A DNA stretch of 25,822 bases. It comes from JAICND01 sp040905905. Lineage in GTDB: Bacteria > Actinomycetota > Acidimicrobiia > Spongiisociales > ZC4RG35. Every line of letters starts with the position of its first letter. Position 1 is the first letter of the stretch. The position numbers were made by a program, and so were the translations under genes. The notes beneath the pieces were generated by a model. It ran no database searches. It was given only the letters and a program-made list of their open reading frames with translations, and was not told the DNA's origin. Shown here piece by piece: positions 7,085-14,493 of the stretch. The stretch is from positions 1-25,822 of the forward strand of contig JBBDQN010000038.1 of the NCBI GenBank assembly GCA_040905905.1. The letters are read 5' to 3'.

Positions 7085-7639
7085 GTGGCGAGGGTGATCG
7101 TGGTGGGCGACGGACCGGGCGGACTGTCGGCAGCGTTATTCCTCGCCAAGAACGGCCATGAGGTCACCGTGTTCGGGCTCGATCAAACCGCAGTCAACTT
7201 TGCCCGACTTCTCAACTATCTAGGGATACCGGACATCGATGGTCCCAGCTTTCAGAGAATCGCCCGGCGCCAGGTGGTTTCCCACGGTGCCACCCTCGTG
7301 GTCCAGAAGGTCGAGTCCGTAACCGTCTCAGATGACAAAGTGTCCGCGACTACCGACCCCGCAGAGGAACACGAGGCCGATTACCTCATCCTGTCGGAAG
7401 GCAAAAACCCGGTGCTGGCCCGCAGCCTCGGACTGGCGCAGACCGACACCGGTGCGATCGACGTGGATCGCGACTACCGGAGCTCCCACGCCCGAGTTTA
7501 TGTGATCGGGCGCTCCGCCCGCCCTACCAGGAGCCAGGTGGTCATCTCGGCAGGAGCCGGGGCTACCGCCGCCGTCGACATCCTGGCGCGTGAGGCGGGC
7601 GAGGACATCCAGGACTGGGACACCCCTCCCAAGGACTAG
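7085..7639 (+). CDS. Single-domain FAD-dependent oxidoreductase-like protein
   Basis: A 184-aa Rossmann protein related to the FAD domain of thioredoxin-reductase-type enzymes. The N-terminus has the dinucleotide motif VVGDGPGGLSAALFLAKNGH (about residues 6-25) followed by beta2 VTVFG. The C-terminal part VYVIGRSARPTRSQVVISAG resembles the second FAD-binding motif, but the usual GD aspartate is replaced by Arg. The NADPH domain and the CxxC redox pair are both missing; typical members are about 300 aa or more. GTG at 7085 begins 1 nt after the preceding stop, so it belongs to the deoC operon. It may pass electrons to or from a partner, or simply bind a nucleotide. Its reaction cannot be named. 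Confidence 0.75.
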   Translation: MARVIVVGDGPGGLSAALFLAKNGHEVTVFGLDQTAVNFARLLNYLGIPDIDGPSFQRIARRQVVSHGATLVVQKVESVTVSDDKVSATTDPAEEHEADYLILSEGKNPVLARSLGLAQTDTGAIDVDRDYRSSHARVYVIGRSARPTRSQVVISAGAGATAAVDILAREAGEDIQDWDTPPKD

Positions 7640-7651
7640 TCCGGACTAGTC
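7634..7651. promoter_or_regulatory. Perfect 18-bp palindrome over the operon's last stop codon
   Basis: GACTAGTCCGGACTAGTC reads the same on both strands and contains the TAG stop of the flavoprotein gene (7637-7639). No T-run follows directly, so it is a poor intrinsic terminator. It could be an operator for the gene at 7748, a processing site, or chance. Confidence 0.45.
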
Positions 7652-7736
7652 ATTCGGCTAGGACGTTCGGGCATTTTTGGGACTTGCTTGTAACAACTTT
7701 CCGCCGCAGGCGACCTGAGCAGCAAGAAAGCGTGAC

Positions 7737-7742
7737 AGGGAG
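7737..7742 (+). promoter_or_regulatory. Ribosome binding site (AGGGAG) deciding the start at 7748
   Basis: AGGGAG ends 5 nt before the ATG at 7748. The alternative in-frame GTG at 7742 overlaps this sequence and would have no spacing, so the ATG is preferred. Confidence 0.6.
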
Positions 7743-7747
7743 TGTCA

Positions 7748-8467
7748 ATGCGGAAGCAATTTGCGGCAATGGTTGGAGCGATCTCGGTATTGGTTGCCGC
7801 CAGCGTAGGTCTGGCGGCTACCGGTGAACCGAATTCTCTTCTCACCGAGGGTTACGACTCTGATAACCACACTCTGGTGTGGGGTGTGGCCGATCATCCC
7901 GATTCCGAGGACTTCGTCGGAACTGTGGATTGTCGACTGGAAACCGGCTCGTACGACTACGAAGCCGACGAGGACGGCAAGGTCGTGGTCCTCACCGATG
8001 ATCAGGGAGCCGCGGTTCAATACGCGTCAACCGAGGACGGAGAACCGACCGACGACACCGAGGGCGAATGCTCCCTCACCGCCACCAACGTCGAGGGTCC
8101 CAACGGCCAGGTCAATCACGGGTCGGTGGTATCCAGTTTCGTGCACGCCCTCAAGGCCCTGGGTATCACGGGCGCCGGGTGTTATGTCCGCCTCCTCGCC
8201 CAGTCCGACTATGGGAAGGGCGACCAGCAGGTGCAGGTGCCCGATGTGGAAGAGCCTGAAGGCGACGAGGTCATCGAGGCTGAGCCGGTCGCCGGCGCAG
8301 TTGACCTGACCAGCCACGAAACGACATGTGGCAAGCCCGATCATGCCGGTCAGGGTGGACCCCCGGAAGGCAAAGGCAAGCCCGATCATGCCGGGCAGGG
8401 TGGACCCCCCGAGCATGCCGGACAGGGTGGACCCCCCGAGCATGCACAAGGTCGGGGCCGGCCCTAA
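7748..8467 (+). CDS. Secreted protein with Gly/Pro/His repeat tail, function unknown
   Basis: A 239-aa exported protein I do not recognise. A signal peptide is clear: basic RKQ, a hydrophobic core AAMVGAISVLVAASVGLAA, and likely cleavage near residue 24. The mature part to about residue 190 is acidic and has four Cys (in VDCRL, GECSL, GAGCYV and TTCGK), which could form two disulfides. The tail of about 45 residues is built from near-identical copies of HAGQGGPPE with KPD and KGK spacers, so it is flexible and positively charged, in contrast to the acidic body. It is a monocistron followed by a strong terminator hairpin. The tail may bind cell wall or metal; that is speculation. The start at 7748 is set by AGGGAG. 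Confidence 0.75.
   Translation: MRKQFAAMVGAISVLVAASVGLAATGEPNSLLTEGYDSDNHTLVWGVADHPDSEDFVGTVDCRLETGSYDYEADEDGKVVVLTDDQGAAVQYASTEDGEPTDDTEGECSLTATNVEGPNGQVNHGSVVSSFVHALKALGITGAGCYVRLLAQSDYGKGDQQVQVPDVEEPEGDEVIEAEPVAGAVDLTSHETTCGKPDHAGQGGPPEGKGKPDHAGQGGPPEHAGQGGPPEHAQGRGRP
8330..8440 (+). repeat. Coding direct repeats: 45-bp period, then 27-bp tandem units
   Basis: A unit beginning GGCAAGCCCGATCATGCCGG starts at 8330 and again at 8375, a 45-bp period. Inside it a 27-bp unit (CATGCCGG, one variable base, then CAGGGTGGACCCCC) is tandem at 8387-8413 and 8414-8440, with a related copy at 8342-8367. Third-position differences are few, which points to recent duplication or slippage. The unit length is a multiple of three, so changes in copy number keep the frame. 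Confidence 0.85.
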
Positions 8468-8485
8468 TCGACCCTACGGTTACCC

Positions 8486-8518
8486 AAAGAGGGCCCTCTC
8501 GATGAGAGGGCCCTCTTT
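8486..8518 (+). terminator. Perfect 15-bp hairpin terminator
   Basis: AAAGAGGGCCCTCTC (8486-8500), loop GAT, then its exact reverse complement (8504-8518), ending in TTT. It lies 18 bp after the stop of the secreted protein gene. The stem is A-rich at its 5' base and T-rich at its 3' base, so it could terminate in either direction, though the T-tract is short. Confidence 0.85.
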
Positions 8519-8547
8519 CATGGCCTCACCTGCCTGCCGACGCGATC

Positions 8548-8553
8548 TACTGT
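8548..8553 (+). promoter_or_regulatory. Candidate -10 hexamer (TACTGT) for the DNA glycosylase
   Basis: TACTGT is followed by 7 nt and a GTG at 8561. This is the spacing seen in front of other operon-leading genes here and is the reason for choosing 8561 over the GTG at 8552, which overlaps the hexamer. Confidence 0.35.
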
Positions 8554-8560
8554 GCCCGCG

Positions 8561-9433
8561 GTGGAATTGGGGCGCCTTAACCTCGACGGACCGTTTGATC
8601 TGCGCCGAACCCTTGCTCCCCTGGGCGGCTACTTCCGGCCAGACGGCTGGTGGAAGCCGATGCGCACTCCGGCTGGACCGGCGACTGTCCACCTCCGTCG
8701 CGCCGGCACGGTCGTCGAATCCAGGGCTTTTGGAGCAGGGGCCTCGTCGGCCCTGGCTCTCGTTGTGGGTCTCGTCGGATCCGACGACGATCCGGCGACC
8801 TTTGTCACCGACCACCCCGTTGTTGCCCAACTGGCCCGGCAGTACCCGGGTTGGCGGTTTGGCCGTACCGGCCTGGTATTTGAGGCGCTGCTGGCATCAA
8901 TTGTGGCCCAGAAGGTGACGGGTAAGGAGGCAGCCCGAAGCGCTCGCGCCTTGGGACGAAGGTTCTCGGAACCGGCGCCCGGTCCTGAGGATCTGAGGCT
9001 TCCTCCCGACCCCGAGCGTTTAGCCGAGGCCCCGTATTACGAATACCACCCCTTGGGCATCGAACAGCGTCGCGCCGACACGATTCGAGGAGCCGCACGA
9101 GAGGCCGTCCGCATCGACCAACTCGCGGACGTTTCTGCGAACGATGCCCGGGCCTATCTGGAACGGTTCCCGGGGATCGCGGTTTGGACCTCGGCCGAAA
9201 CCGTTGCGATCAGCCATGGCGATGCCGACGCCGTTTCGGTGGGGGACTTCCATCTCAAACATATCGTCGCCTGGCATCTGACCGGCCAACCGCGGGGATC
9301 CGACGAGGACATGCTTGCGCTGCTCGAACAGTTCCGACCCCACCGGGGCCGGGTGATTCGCCTTCTCGAAACCCTTGGTCACGAGCCGGCCTTCGGCCCC
9401 CGCCAGCCGCTGCGCTCAATGGTCGGGATCTAG
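8561..9433 (+). CDS. AlkA-type DNA-3-methyladenine glycosylase (HhH-GPD)
   Basis: A 290-aa base-excision repair enzyme of the HhH-GPD superfamily, predicted to remove alkylated purines from DNA. The N-terminal third (LGRLNLDGPFDLRRTLAPLG) matches the beta domain found in AlkA-like proteins. The helical core has LLASIVAQKVTGKEA, a hairpin region around LERFPGIAVWTSAETVA, and the catalytic Asp in SVGDFHLKHIVAWHL (about residue 229). The usual hairpin sequence LPGIGPWTA is altered to FPGIAVWTS. There is no C-terminal iron-sulfur cluster, in line with AlkA rather than MutY or Nth. The start is uncertain between 8552 and 8561. The gene is convergent with the esterase gene and their stops share CTAG. 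Confidence 0.85.
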   Translation: MELGRLNLDGPFDLRRTLAPLGGYFRPDGWWKPMRTPAGPATVHLRRAGTVVESRAFGAGASSALALVVGLVGSDDDPATFVTDHPVVAQLARQYPGWRFGRTGLVFEALLASIVAQKVTGKEAARSARALGRRFSEPAPGPEDLRLPPDPERLAEAPYYEYHPLGIEQRRADTIRGAAREAVRIDQLADVSANDARAYLERFPGIAVWTSAETVAISHGDADAVSVGDFHLKHIVAWHLTGQPRGSDEDMLALLEQFRPHRGRVIRLLETLGHEPAFGPRQPLRSMVGI

Positions 9434-10308
9434 GCGCCGATCAGGTTTGCAATGAGTGATGCGACTACGTCCGGCTGGTGGACATCGAAGTGGTTGACTC
9501 CATCGAGGATCTCCACCCGCACGGAATAACCCTCATCCTGGAGAGCCCTCCCGAAGTCTTTGCTGAACTCCACCGGCACGAAATCATCGGCGGTTCCATG
9601 AATCAGCAACACTCGAAGTTCAGGGTTCTGACCCAGATGAAAGAATGCGCTCCCGTCCTCCCATGGCGCGGGATCCACCTCATATCGAGTGCCGAAGAAC
9701 GAAGGCAAGACCTGGGTGAGCTGGGTCACGTCGTACGGACCTGCCAGACCGACGAACCGGGTCGGCAAGGCTGATCCCTGAAGCGGACAGTCACCCTCAA
9801 AGTGGTCCCCGGCGAGGGCGATGACGGAGGCCAACTGCGCACCTGCCGAATGGGCGACGATGGTCGTCCCCGCAGAGCTTTCGGTGAAGTCGCTGGCCCG
9901 ACTGGCGGCGTAGCGAATGGCGCAAGCCACATCTTCGAAACTCTCGGGATAGCCGCCGTTGGAAGTCCGATACGTCGCGTTGAAAACGACCACACCGGAC
10001 TCAGCTAGTGCCTCTGCTAGGGGAGCCATGGAGGTCCGGTCGCCTCCGAACCATCCGCCGCCGTGGAACTGCACCACCACCGGCCAGGGTCCCACCTCGT
10101 CAGGTCCGTAGATGTCGATAGGGATTACGCCATCGATGGTGGCCGATTCGAGTAGGTAGGCGGACGTTGGTGCCACTGTCGTGGTGGTTGTGGTCGGAAC
10201 CGAGGTAGTGGCAGTCGTTGAGGTTTCGACGCTCGTGGTCGACCCAACGGTGGGTGTGCATGCCGAGAGGACCAGCAAACCGATGGTGGCGGCGCGCCCA
10301 AACATCAT
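9430..10308 (-). CDS. Lipoprotein alpha/beta hydrolase (esterase/lipase-like)
   Basis: A 292-aa predicted surface lipoprotein. A short signal peptide ends in the lipobox LSAC, with the lipidated Cys at residue 17, then a Ser/Thr-rich linker of about 30 residues (TTTTTTVAPTS) leads to the hydrolase domain. That domain has the oxyanion motif HGGGWFGGD, the nucleophile in AHSAG (Ala replaces the first Gly of GxSxG), the acid in GTADDFVP and the His in GVNHFD. This fits the small carboxylesterase / BD-FAE group. The ATG at 10308 overlaps the stop of pgl by 4 bp (ATGA), so I prefer it to the frame's longer form inside pgl. It is the last gene of a five-gene minus-strand operon. The substrate is unknown. 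Confidence 0.85.
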   Translation of the reverse strand: MMFGRAATIGLLVLSACTPTVGSTTSVETSTTATTSVPTTTTTTVAPTSAYLLESATIDGVIPIDIYGPDEVGPWPVVVQFHGGGWFGGDRTSMAPLAEALAESGVVVFNATYRTSNGGYPESFEDVACAIRYAASRASDFTESSAGTTIVAHSAGAQLASVIALAGDHFEGDCPLQGSALPTRFVGLAGPYDVTQLTQVLPSFFGTRYEVDPAPWEDGSAFFHLGQNPELRVLLIHGTADDFVPVEFSKDFGRALQDEGYSVRVEILDGVNHFDVHQPDVVASLIANLIGA

Positions 10309-10991
10309 GTGGAAAGATTGGCGGCGGCCGCCCGGTCGATCAGCCACGTGGTATCGCTCACACCGTTGGCGACGAGTGCCGCCGGCAGGTCTTCTCCTGC
10401 CGCCACTCGCGCCAGAGCCTCAGCTTTTTCGGCGCCGGCCACCAGAAAGCACACCTTCTGGGCGCGATGGAGGAGAGGAATGGAGGCTGTCAGCCGCCAG
10501 GCGTCGAGGTGAGGGATTTCGTTGGCGACATACCAGCGGCGTTCTATCGAAAGTGCGGCGGTCCCGGGGAACAGGGAGGCCGTGTGGCCGTCGGTGCCCA
10601 TTCCAAGCAGGACAAGGTCTGGGCCCGAGGTGGGGTGGATCGACCGCAATACCGCCTCGTAGTGGGCTGCCGATTCCTCGGGTTCCAACCAGGGAGCCCA
10701 TCGCGGCCGATAGAAAGTGGCGTCGACATGATTCAAGAGAAGCTCTTCTGCCATCAGCCCGTTGGAGTCGGCGTGGTTGTGGGGGACCCATCTTTCATCG
10801 GCCAGCCAGGCGTCGACCCTTTCCCACGCGGCGGGCATTCCTCGCAACCGTTGGTAGGTCGCACCGGGCGTGGAACCGCCCGACAGACCCAGGGAAACCC
10901 GCTCACCGGGGGCGTCGAGCAGCACCTTGGCAATCCAGTCGGCAGCCGCATCAGCCAATACTTCTGGATTGGCGAAAACCTCGACGTTCAC
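10305..10991 (-). CDS. pgl: 6-phosphogluconolactonase (Pgl)
   Basis: A 228-aa cytoplasmic enzyme of the oxidative pentose phosphate pathway that hydrolyses 6-phosphogluconolactone to 6-phosphogluconate. The glucosamine-6-phosphate isomerase/Pgl family signatures are complete: LSGGSTPGATYQRL (from residue 36), WLADERWVPHNHADSNG and LGMGTDGHTASLFPGT. The length is normal. The ATG at 10991 starts 19 bp after the coiled-coil gene upstream and its stop overlaps the esterase start by 4 bp. Pgl commonly sits with zwf, opcA or gnd; here those partners are absent and it is embedded among envelope genes, which is unusual. Confidence 0.95.
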   Translation of the reverse strand: MNVEVFANPEVLADAAADWIAKVLLDAPGERVSLGLSGGSTPGATYQRLRGMPAAWERVDAWLADERWVPHNHADSNGLMAEELLLNHVDATFYRPRWAPWLEPEESAAHYEAVLRSIHPTSGPDLVLLGMGTDGHTASLFPGTAALSIERRWYVANEIPHLDAWRLTASIPLLHRAQKVCFLVAGAEKAEALARVAAGEDLPAALVANGVSDTTWLIDRAAAANLST

Positions 10992-11010
10992 ATCCGGAGG
11001 CTACCGGGGC

Positions 11011-11763
11011 TCAGACTTGTGGCAGTACCTCACGAAGGTGGTGCTCGATCTCGGCCAGACCCCGGGTATACGAGTTGAGCTCTTCCCGAAGCTGGCGGAC
11101 CTCGTCAACCGGTTCCCCGGGGCCGGTGGTGTGGAGGGCGATGGAGTGCGCCTTCAGGGCAAGCGTGTCGATTCCGGTAACCGTGGCCATGATGCGGCCC
11201 TCCACCTCGTCCCGGCGCTGGCGGATGGCCACTACCTCCGTAATTTGAGCCTCCAGTTCTTCTCGCACCTGCCCTGCCGCCAGTCCCTGCATTCGGCTGG
11301 CCAGCCGGTTCTCGTCAACCGAACCCAGGAATCGATCTGCCCTTTGCAGCCAGGTCACGGTGTCGTACATACGACGCAGGGTCTCGGTGACCCGGGCGAT
11401 GATCCCTTCGTTCTCGCCTCCGCTCCACGACTCGACCGCCTGCTCCAACCGGTCGCGGGCCTCCAAACCGGCGACCATGAGCGGGAGATGATTCGCATCG
11501 AGGGCCGAGAGGTCGCGGTCGAATTCCGGGGCGACCATTTGTGCTGCGAGTTTGGGGTCGCGCAGATGCAACAGGGCCGAGGTCACGAATCCGACGATTC
11601 CAGCCACGGCGATCACGATCGGTGACACCTCCAGCAACATCCCGGTCCCTACCAGTCCTCCGGCGGCGAGAACACCTGACGGGGTCAAGACGGCCCGCAG
11701 AAGCCGGCGACCTTTTCGGGTGGCCGGGTTGTACCGAAAGACGCTTCCCCAGCGGTCGGCCAT
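11011..11763 (-). CDS. Small membrane protein with coiled-coil region, function unknown
   Basis: A 250-aa protein that I do not recognise. The N-terminus is basic (TRKGRRLLRA), then come two adjacent hydrophobic segments (about residues 26-44 and 47-66), so it is a hairpin in the membrane with both ends on the same side. The remaining 180 residues are charged and helical with heptad-like spacing (LEARDRLEQAVESW, VREELEAQITEVVAIRQRRDEVE, VDEVRQLREELNSY), so a coiled coil is likely. The ATG at 11763 overlaps the stop of the von Willebrand gene (TGATG), which argues that the two act together. It may be an intracellular scaffold or signalling partner for the extracellular proteins upstream. Confidence 0.72.
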   Translation of the reverse strand: MADRWGSVFRYNPATRKGRRLLRAVLTPSGVLAAGGLVGTGMLLEVSPIVIAVAGIVGFVTSALLHLRDPKLAAQMVAPEFDRDLSALDANHLPLMVAGLEARDRLEQAVESWSGGENEGIIARVTETLRRMYDTVTWLQRADRFLGSVDENRLASRMQGLAAGQVREELEAQITEVVAIRQRRDEVEGRIMATVTGIDTLALKAHSIALHTTGPGEPVDEVRQLREELNSYTRGLAEIEHHLREVLPQV

Positions 11764-13538
11764 CAGAAGTTGGAGATGACCTGTTGAAAGACTCGTTCGA
11801 TCGTCAATGGATCGGTGGCGGTGTATACCCGCGCCCGGGAGGCGTTGGCGATCTGGGTGAGTTCTTCGATAGAGGCGCCTTCGCCGTATGCGACCGGGAA
11901 GACTCGGACCACGTCGCGCTCGTTGGAGGCGAGGTAGGTCAACAAGGGATCGATGTCGCATCCGGGCGGATTGTCATCGCACATTCCGTCGGTCAGCAAG
12001 AGAACCGCGTTGATCTTGGTCTGATCGAAGGAGTCGCGCACGGCCTGGACAGCTCCCCGGGTCGAGTCATACAAGCCGGTGCCCCCTCCCGGCAAGAGTG
12101 ACCCAACCTTCTCCTCGAGTTCCGCCCGGATCTCACTGAGGGGAGCCGGTGGAATCAACTCGAGATAATCGAGGTCACCTTCGAGTTCCGTCGAGAACAC
12201 CCAGAGCCCGATCTCGTCTTCGGGTTTGAACTCGTCGAGACTTGACAGGACGGCCAGCTTGGCCAGCTCGAGTTTGGTGTAGCCCTCACCCGCAATATCG
12301 CTCATCGAACCCGACACGTCGAGCAGCATGATCACGCGTGCGGTCTTGCGGTTAATTTCCCAGCTGTCGACGAGGGCGGCCAGAACCTCAGGCGCTGGAA
12401 CGGCGAGTTCCGTGTCGGGTTTGTTTGGATTTAGCCCGTTGGCGATGGTGATGGGATCACCGATCGGTACAGCGGGGTTGCCGGGTCGAAAGCCGAATTC
12501 GAGGACCGCCGCCTGATTCTCGGGGTCGTCGATCACAAACTCACGAAAGGCTTCGGCCGTCTGACGGGCGAGGTCGTCGACCCAGGCACCGTCGAGAACA
12601 AAGGCCGGGTTGTCCGAATAGAGGGTGCCTTCCCGTGGATACACCGCCACGAGGGGCACCCGAGGCGCGGGTCCGGGGGTGCCGGTGTCGGCCGGGTCGC
12701 CGCGGTTGTAGGCCAGGATGGAAACCTCTTCGACGGCGATGGCGGAGACGTAGGTGAGGCCCCGTCCCGCCTGGTCCTCCCGGTACATGTTGTCGAGGAA
12801 GGTGAGGGTGGTGTCGCCGTAATGGACCGTTGCGGCCTCCACGCCTCTCACGAATTCGATCACCTCAGGATCGGCGATGTCGGCTTGGGTTAGTCCGGTG
12901 GTTTTCCCGGTAGCTGCGTAGTAGATGGCGGCCGTGGCGGACAGACCAGAGGTCGAAAAGTTGGGGTTGGTCTTGCCGAGCCGGAATTGCCCCCATTCCG
13001 GGTGACCAACCGCCCCCCATCCCTCGGGGTTTGAGGCCAAGGCGAGGATGTCGGCCCAGCCGATGTCTTCCTCGGGCCATCCGAGTGCTTCTGCCATCGG
13101 CTGGGGCATTCCCAAAACGAGTGGGGTGATCATGATCCGCTCGAAGTCGTTGGCGATCGGTGCAGCCCCTTGCTCGCTCAATCGGTGATTGACCACGGCG
13201 CCCCAGCTGCTGGCTGAAGGGCTCCACAACACCGGGGCTGGACCGGCCGAGCCGTCCTCAGGCCAGCCCTCGATAAGGAGTTGGGCGGCGGCGCCTGACG
13301 AGTGTCTGTAGACCGTGATTGCGACACACTCGCCACCAAACTCGGGCCCGGTGGCGTTGAACTCTTCGGCCAGCCTGGTGAGGAGAGTGAACTTCTCAGG
13401 CGATGTCGCGGCAGGAACCTCGCGACAGCCGTCGGGAACTGTGACCTGGCCGGGGATAGTGGTACCGCCGCCCCCCGAAACGCACGCAGAGAGGACGGCC
13501 ACCGAGGCTGCGAGCGCGAGGGATCGGGTCAACCTCAC
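11763..13538 (-). CDS. Lipoprotein: solute-binding-like domain plus von Willebrand A domain
   Basis: A 591-aa predicted surface lipoprotein. The signal peptide ends in the lipobox LSAC (Cys19) and is followed by a Gly-rich linker. Residues about 35-385 resemble an extracellular solute-binding protein, with two-lobe features such as TLLTRLAEEFNATGPEF, VLWSPSASSWG and WADILALASNPEGWG. Residues about 400-591 are a von Willebrand A domain with an intact metal-ion adhesion site: DVSGSMS at 407-413, T487 and D517 in LLTDG. Such domains bind protein ligands through a divalent metal. The GTG at 13538 begins 1 nt after the stop of the preceding gene. Cys residues in GMCDDNPPGCD suggest a disulfide. 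A role in envelope binding or signalling is inference. Confidence 0.82.
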   Translation of the reverse strand: MRLTRSLALAASVAVLSACVSGGGGTTIPGQVTVPDGCREVPAATSPEKFTLLTRLAEEFNATGPEFGGECVAITVYRHSSGAAAQLLIEGWPEDGSAGPAPVLWSPSASSWGAVVNHRLSEQGAAPIANDFERIMITPLVLGMPQPMAEALGWPEEDIGWADILALASNPEGWGAVGHPEWGQFRLGKTNPNFSTSGLSATAAIYYAATGKTTGLTQADIADPEVIEFVRGVEAATVHYGDTTLTFLDNMYREDQAGRGLTYVSAIAVEEVSILAYNRGDPADTGTPGPAPRVPLVAVYPREGTLYSDNPAFVLDGAWVDDLARQTAEAFREFVIDDPENQAAVLEFGFRPGNPAVPIGDPITIANGLNPNKPDTELAVPAPEVLAALVDSWEINRKTARVIMLLDVSGSMSDIAGEGYTKLELAKLAVLSSLDEFKPEDEIGLWVFSTELEGDLDYLELIPPAPLSEIRAELEEKVGSLLPGGGTGLYDSTRGAVQAVRDSFDQTKINAVLLLTDGMCDDNPPGCDIDPLLTYLASNERDVVRVFPVAYGEGASIEELTQIANASRARVYTATDPLTIERVFQQVISNF

Positions 13539-13539
13539 T

Positions 13540-14472
13540 TCAGCCTCCCATCACTTGGTTCCAGGCCTGCACCAACGTCTCCCTTTGCGATATGTCCACC
13601 GGGGCCAGTTCACCGGCCGGGGCTGCCAGTCCATCCATAAGGTCAGAGGCCTCCCCGGCTAACGGGCGCAGACCAAGGCTACCTAGCAATGCCTGCAACT
13701 CCGGGGTGGTGAGGTCTTCGATCAGGTTGCGGGCGGCCCGCCCTTCTCCGGAGGCACCGATCGCAACGAACGGCGTGGGATCGGGGTAGAAGACTGCCAG
13801 CCGTCCTGCCCTTTGAATGGCGTTCTGCAACTGAGAGGCGATCGCTACCTCTGAGGTGACGACTACGTCGGCCCGGCTGGGAAAGAGGACCAGATCGGCC
13901 ATCAGGCGGCCATCGTCAGGGGCACTGAGACGAATGTGGTCACCGACACCGGCACCGACTCCTCCTTCGACAAAGAGACGCCACGCTTCGAGATCGGCGA
14001 TACCTTCAGCCGGGTCGGCCAGACCCAGGGTCACCGTTCCCCACGACTGAGGCCCACCCAGATCGGACCAGGCCACTCCAGCCTGGCTGATAAGACATTG
14101 AATCGTGATGTCGCATCCGCGCAGCAGCGCAGGTGACCGCTCCTGCCACATGGCGATGGCAATCGGCGATCTGGCGAACTGGGTGACCGCCAGATCTGGG
14201 GGCAGGTCGGCCACGGGAGCTATGACGACCATTCCGTCTGGGATGTCGGCACCGAGCCGGTAGGTGACGTGCGCCGCCTGATAGCGGGTTGCGAGCTGGC
14301 CGCAGACCAATTCGTAGGCGGCGGGACAGGCCAGGGTGACGTCGGCATCACCGGGGTCAACTGTTGTCGAGGGTGGGTCTACTGGAGCACCATCCCTGGT
14401 TAGGGCCCAGCCCGCAGCCAGGAATACCCCACCGACTGCCAGGGCGACCAACCCGGCGCGCCAACCGCTCAT
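13540..14472 (-). CDS. Membrane-anchored solute-binding-like protein
   Basis: A 310-aa protein with one N-terminal hydrophobic anchor (AGLVALAVGGVFLAAGWAL) without a lipobox, then an extracellular domain of about 270 residues. Four Cys (LACPAAYELVCGQ and RGCDITIQCL) may pair. The order of segments, with VVIAPVADLP, SPIAIAMW, TVTLGLADPAEG and ADVVVTSEVAIASQLQ, recalls periplasmic binding proteins of the phosphate/sulfate type, and it seems related to the N-terminal half of the next protein. There is no ABC permease or ATPase gene nearby, so import is unlikely. It heads the five-gene operon; TACCAT lies 9 nt before the ATG. Its ligand is unknown. Confidence 0.7.
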   Translation of the reverse strand: MSGWRAGLVALAVGGVFLAAGWALTRDGAPVDPPSTTVDPGDADVTLACPAAYELVCGQLATRYQAAHVTYRLGADIPDGMVVIAPVADLPPDLAVTQFARSPIAIAMWQERSPALLRGCDITIQCLISQAGVAWSDLGGPQSWGTVTLGLADPAEGIADLEAWRLFVEGGVGAGVGDHIRLSAPDDGRLMADLVLFPSRADVVVTSEVAIASQLQNAIQRAGRLAVFYPDPTPFVAIGASGEGRAARNLIEDLTTPELQALLGSLGLRPLAGEASDLMDGLAAPAGELAPVDISQRETLVQAWNQVMGG

Positions 14473-14481
14473 GTGTCAATG

Positions 14482-14487
14482 ATGGTA
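14482..14487 (-). promoter_or_regulatory. Candidate -10 hexamer (TACCAT) for the von Willebrand operon
   Basis: TACCAT on the minus strand lies 9 nt before the ATG at 14472, so the transcript would have at most a few leader bases. It sits in the short divergent interval shared with the hydrolase gene at 14506. Confidence 0.3.
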
Positions 14488-14493
14488 GGGGTA

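Noticed and set aside
7640..7747. Small gene or promoter in the 108-bp gap
   Set aside because: Apart from the palindrome and AGGGAG I saw no convincing -10/-35 pair, small coding frame or stable hairpin.
8330..8440. CRISPR-like array
   Set aside because: The repeats lie in frame inside a secreted protein gene, are directly tandem without unique spacers, and encode a regular peptide repeat.
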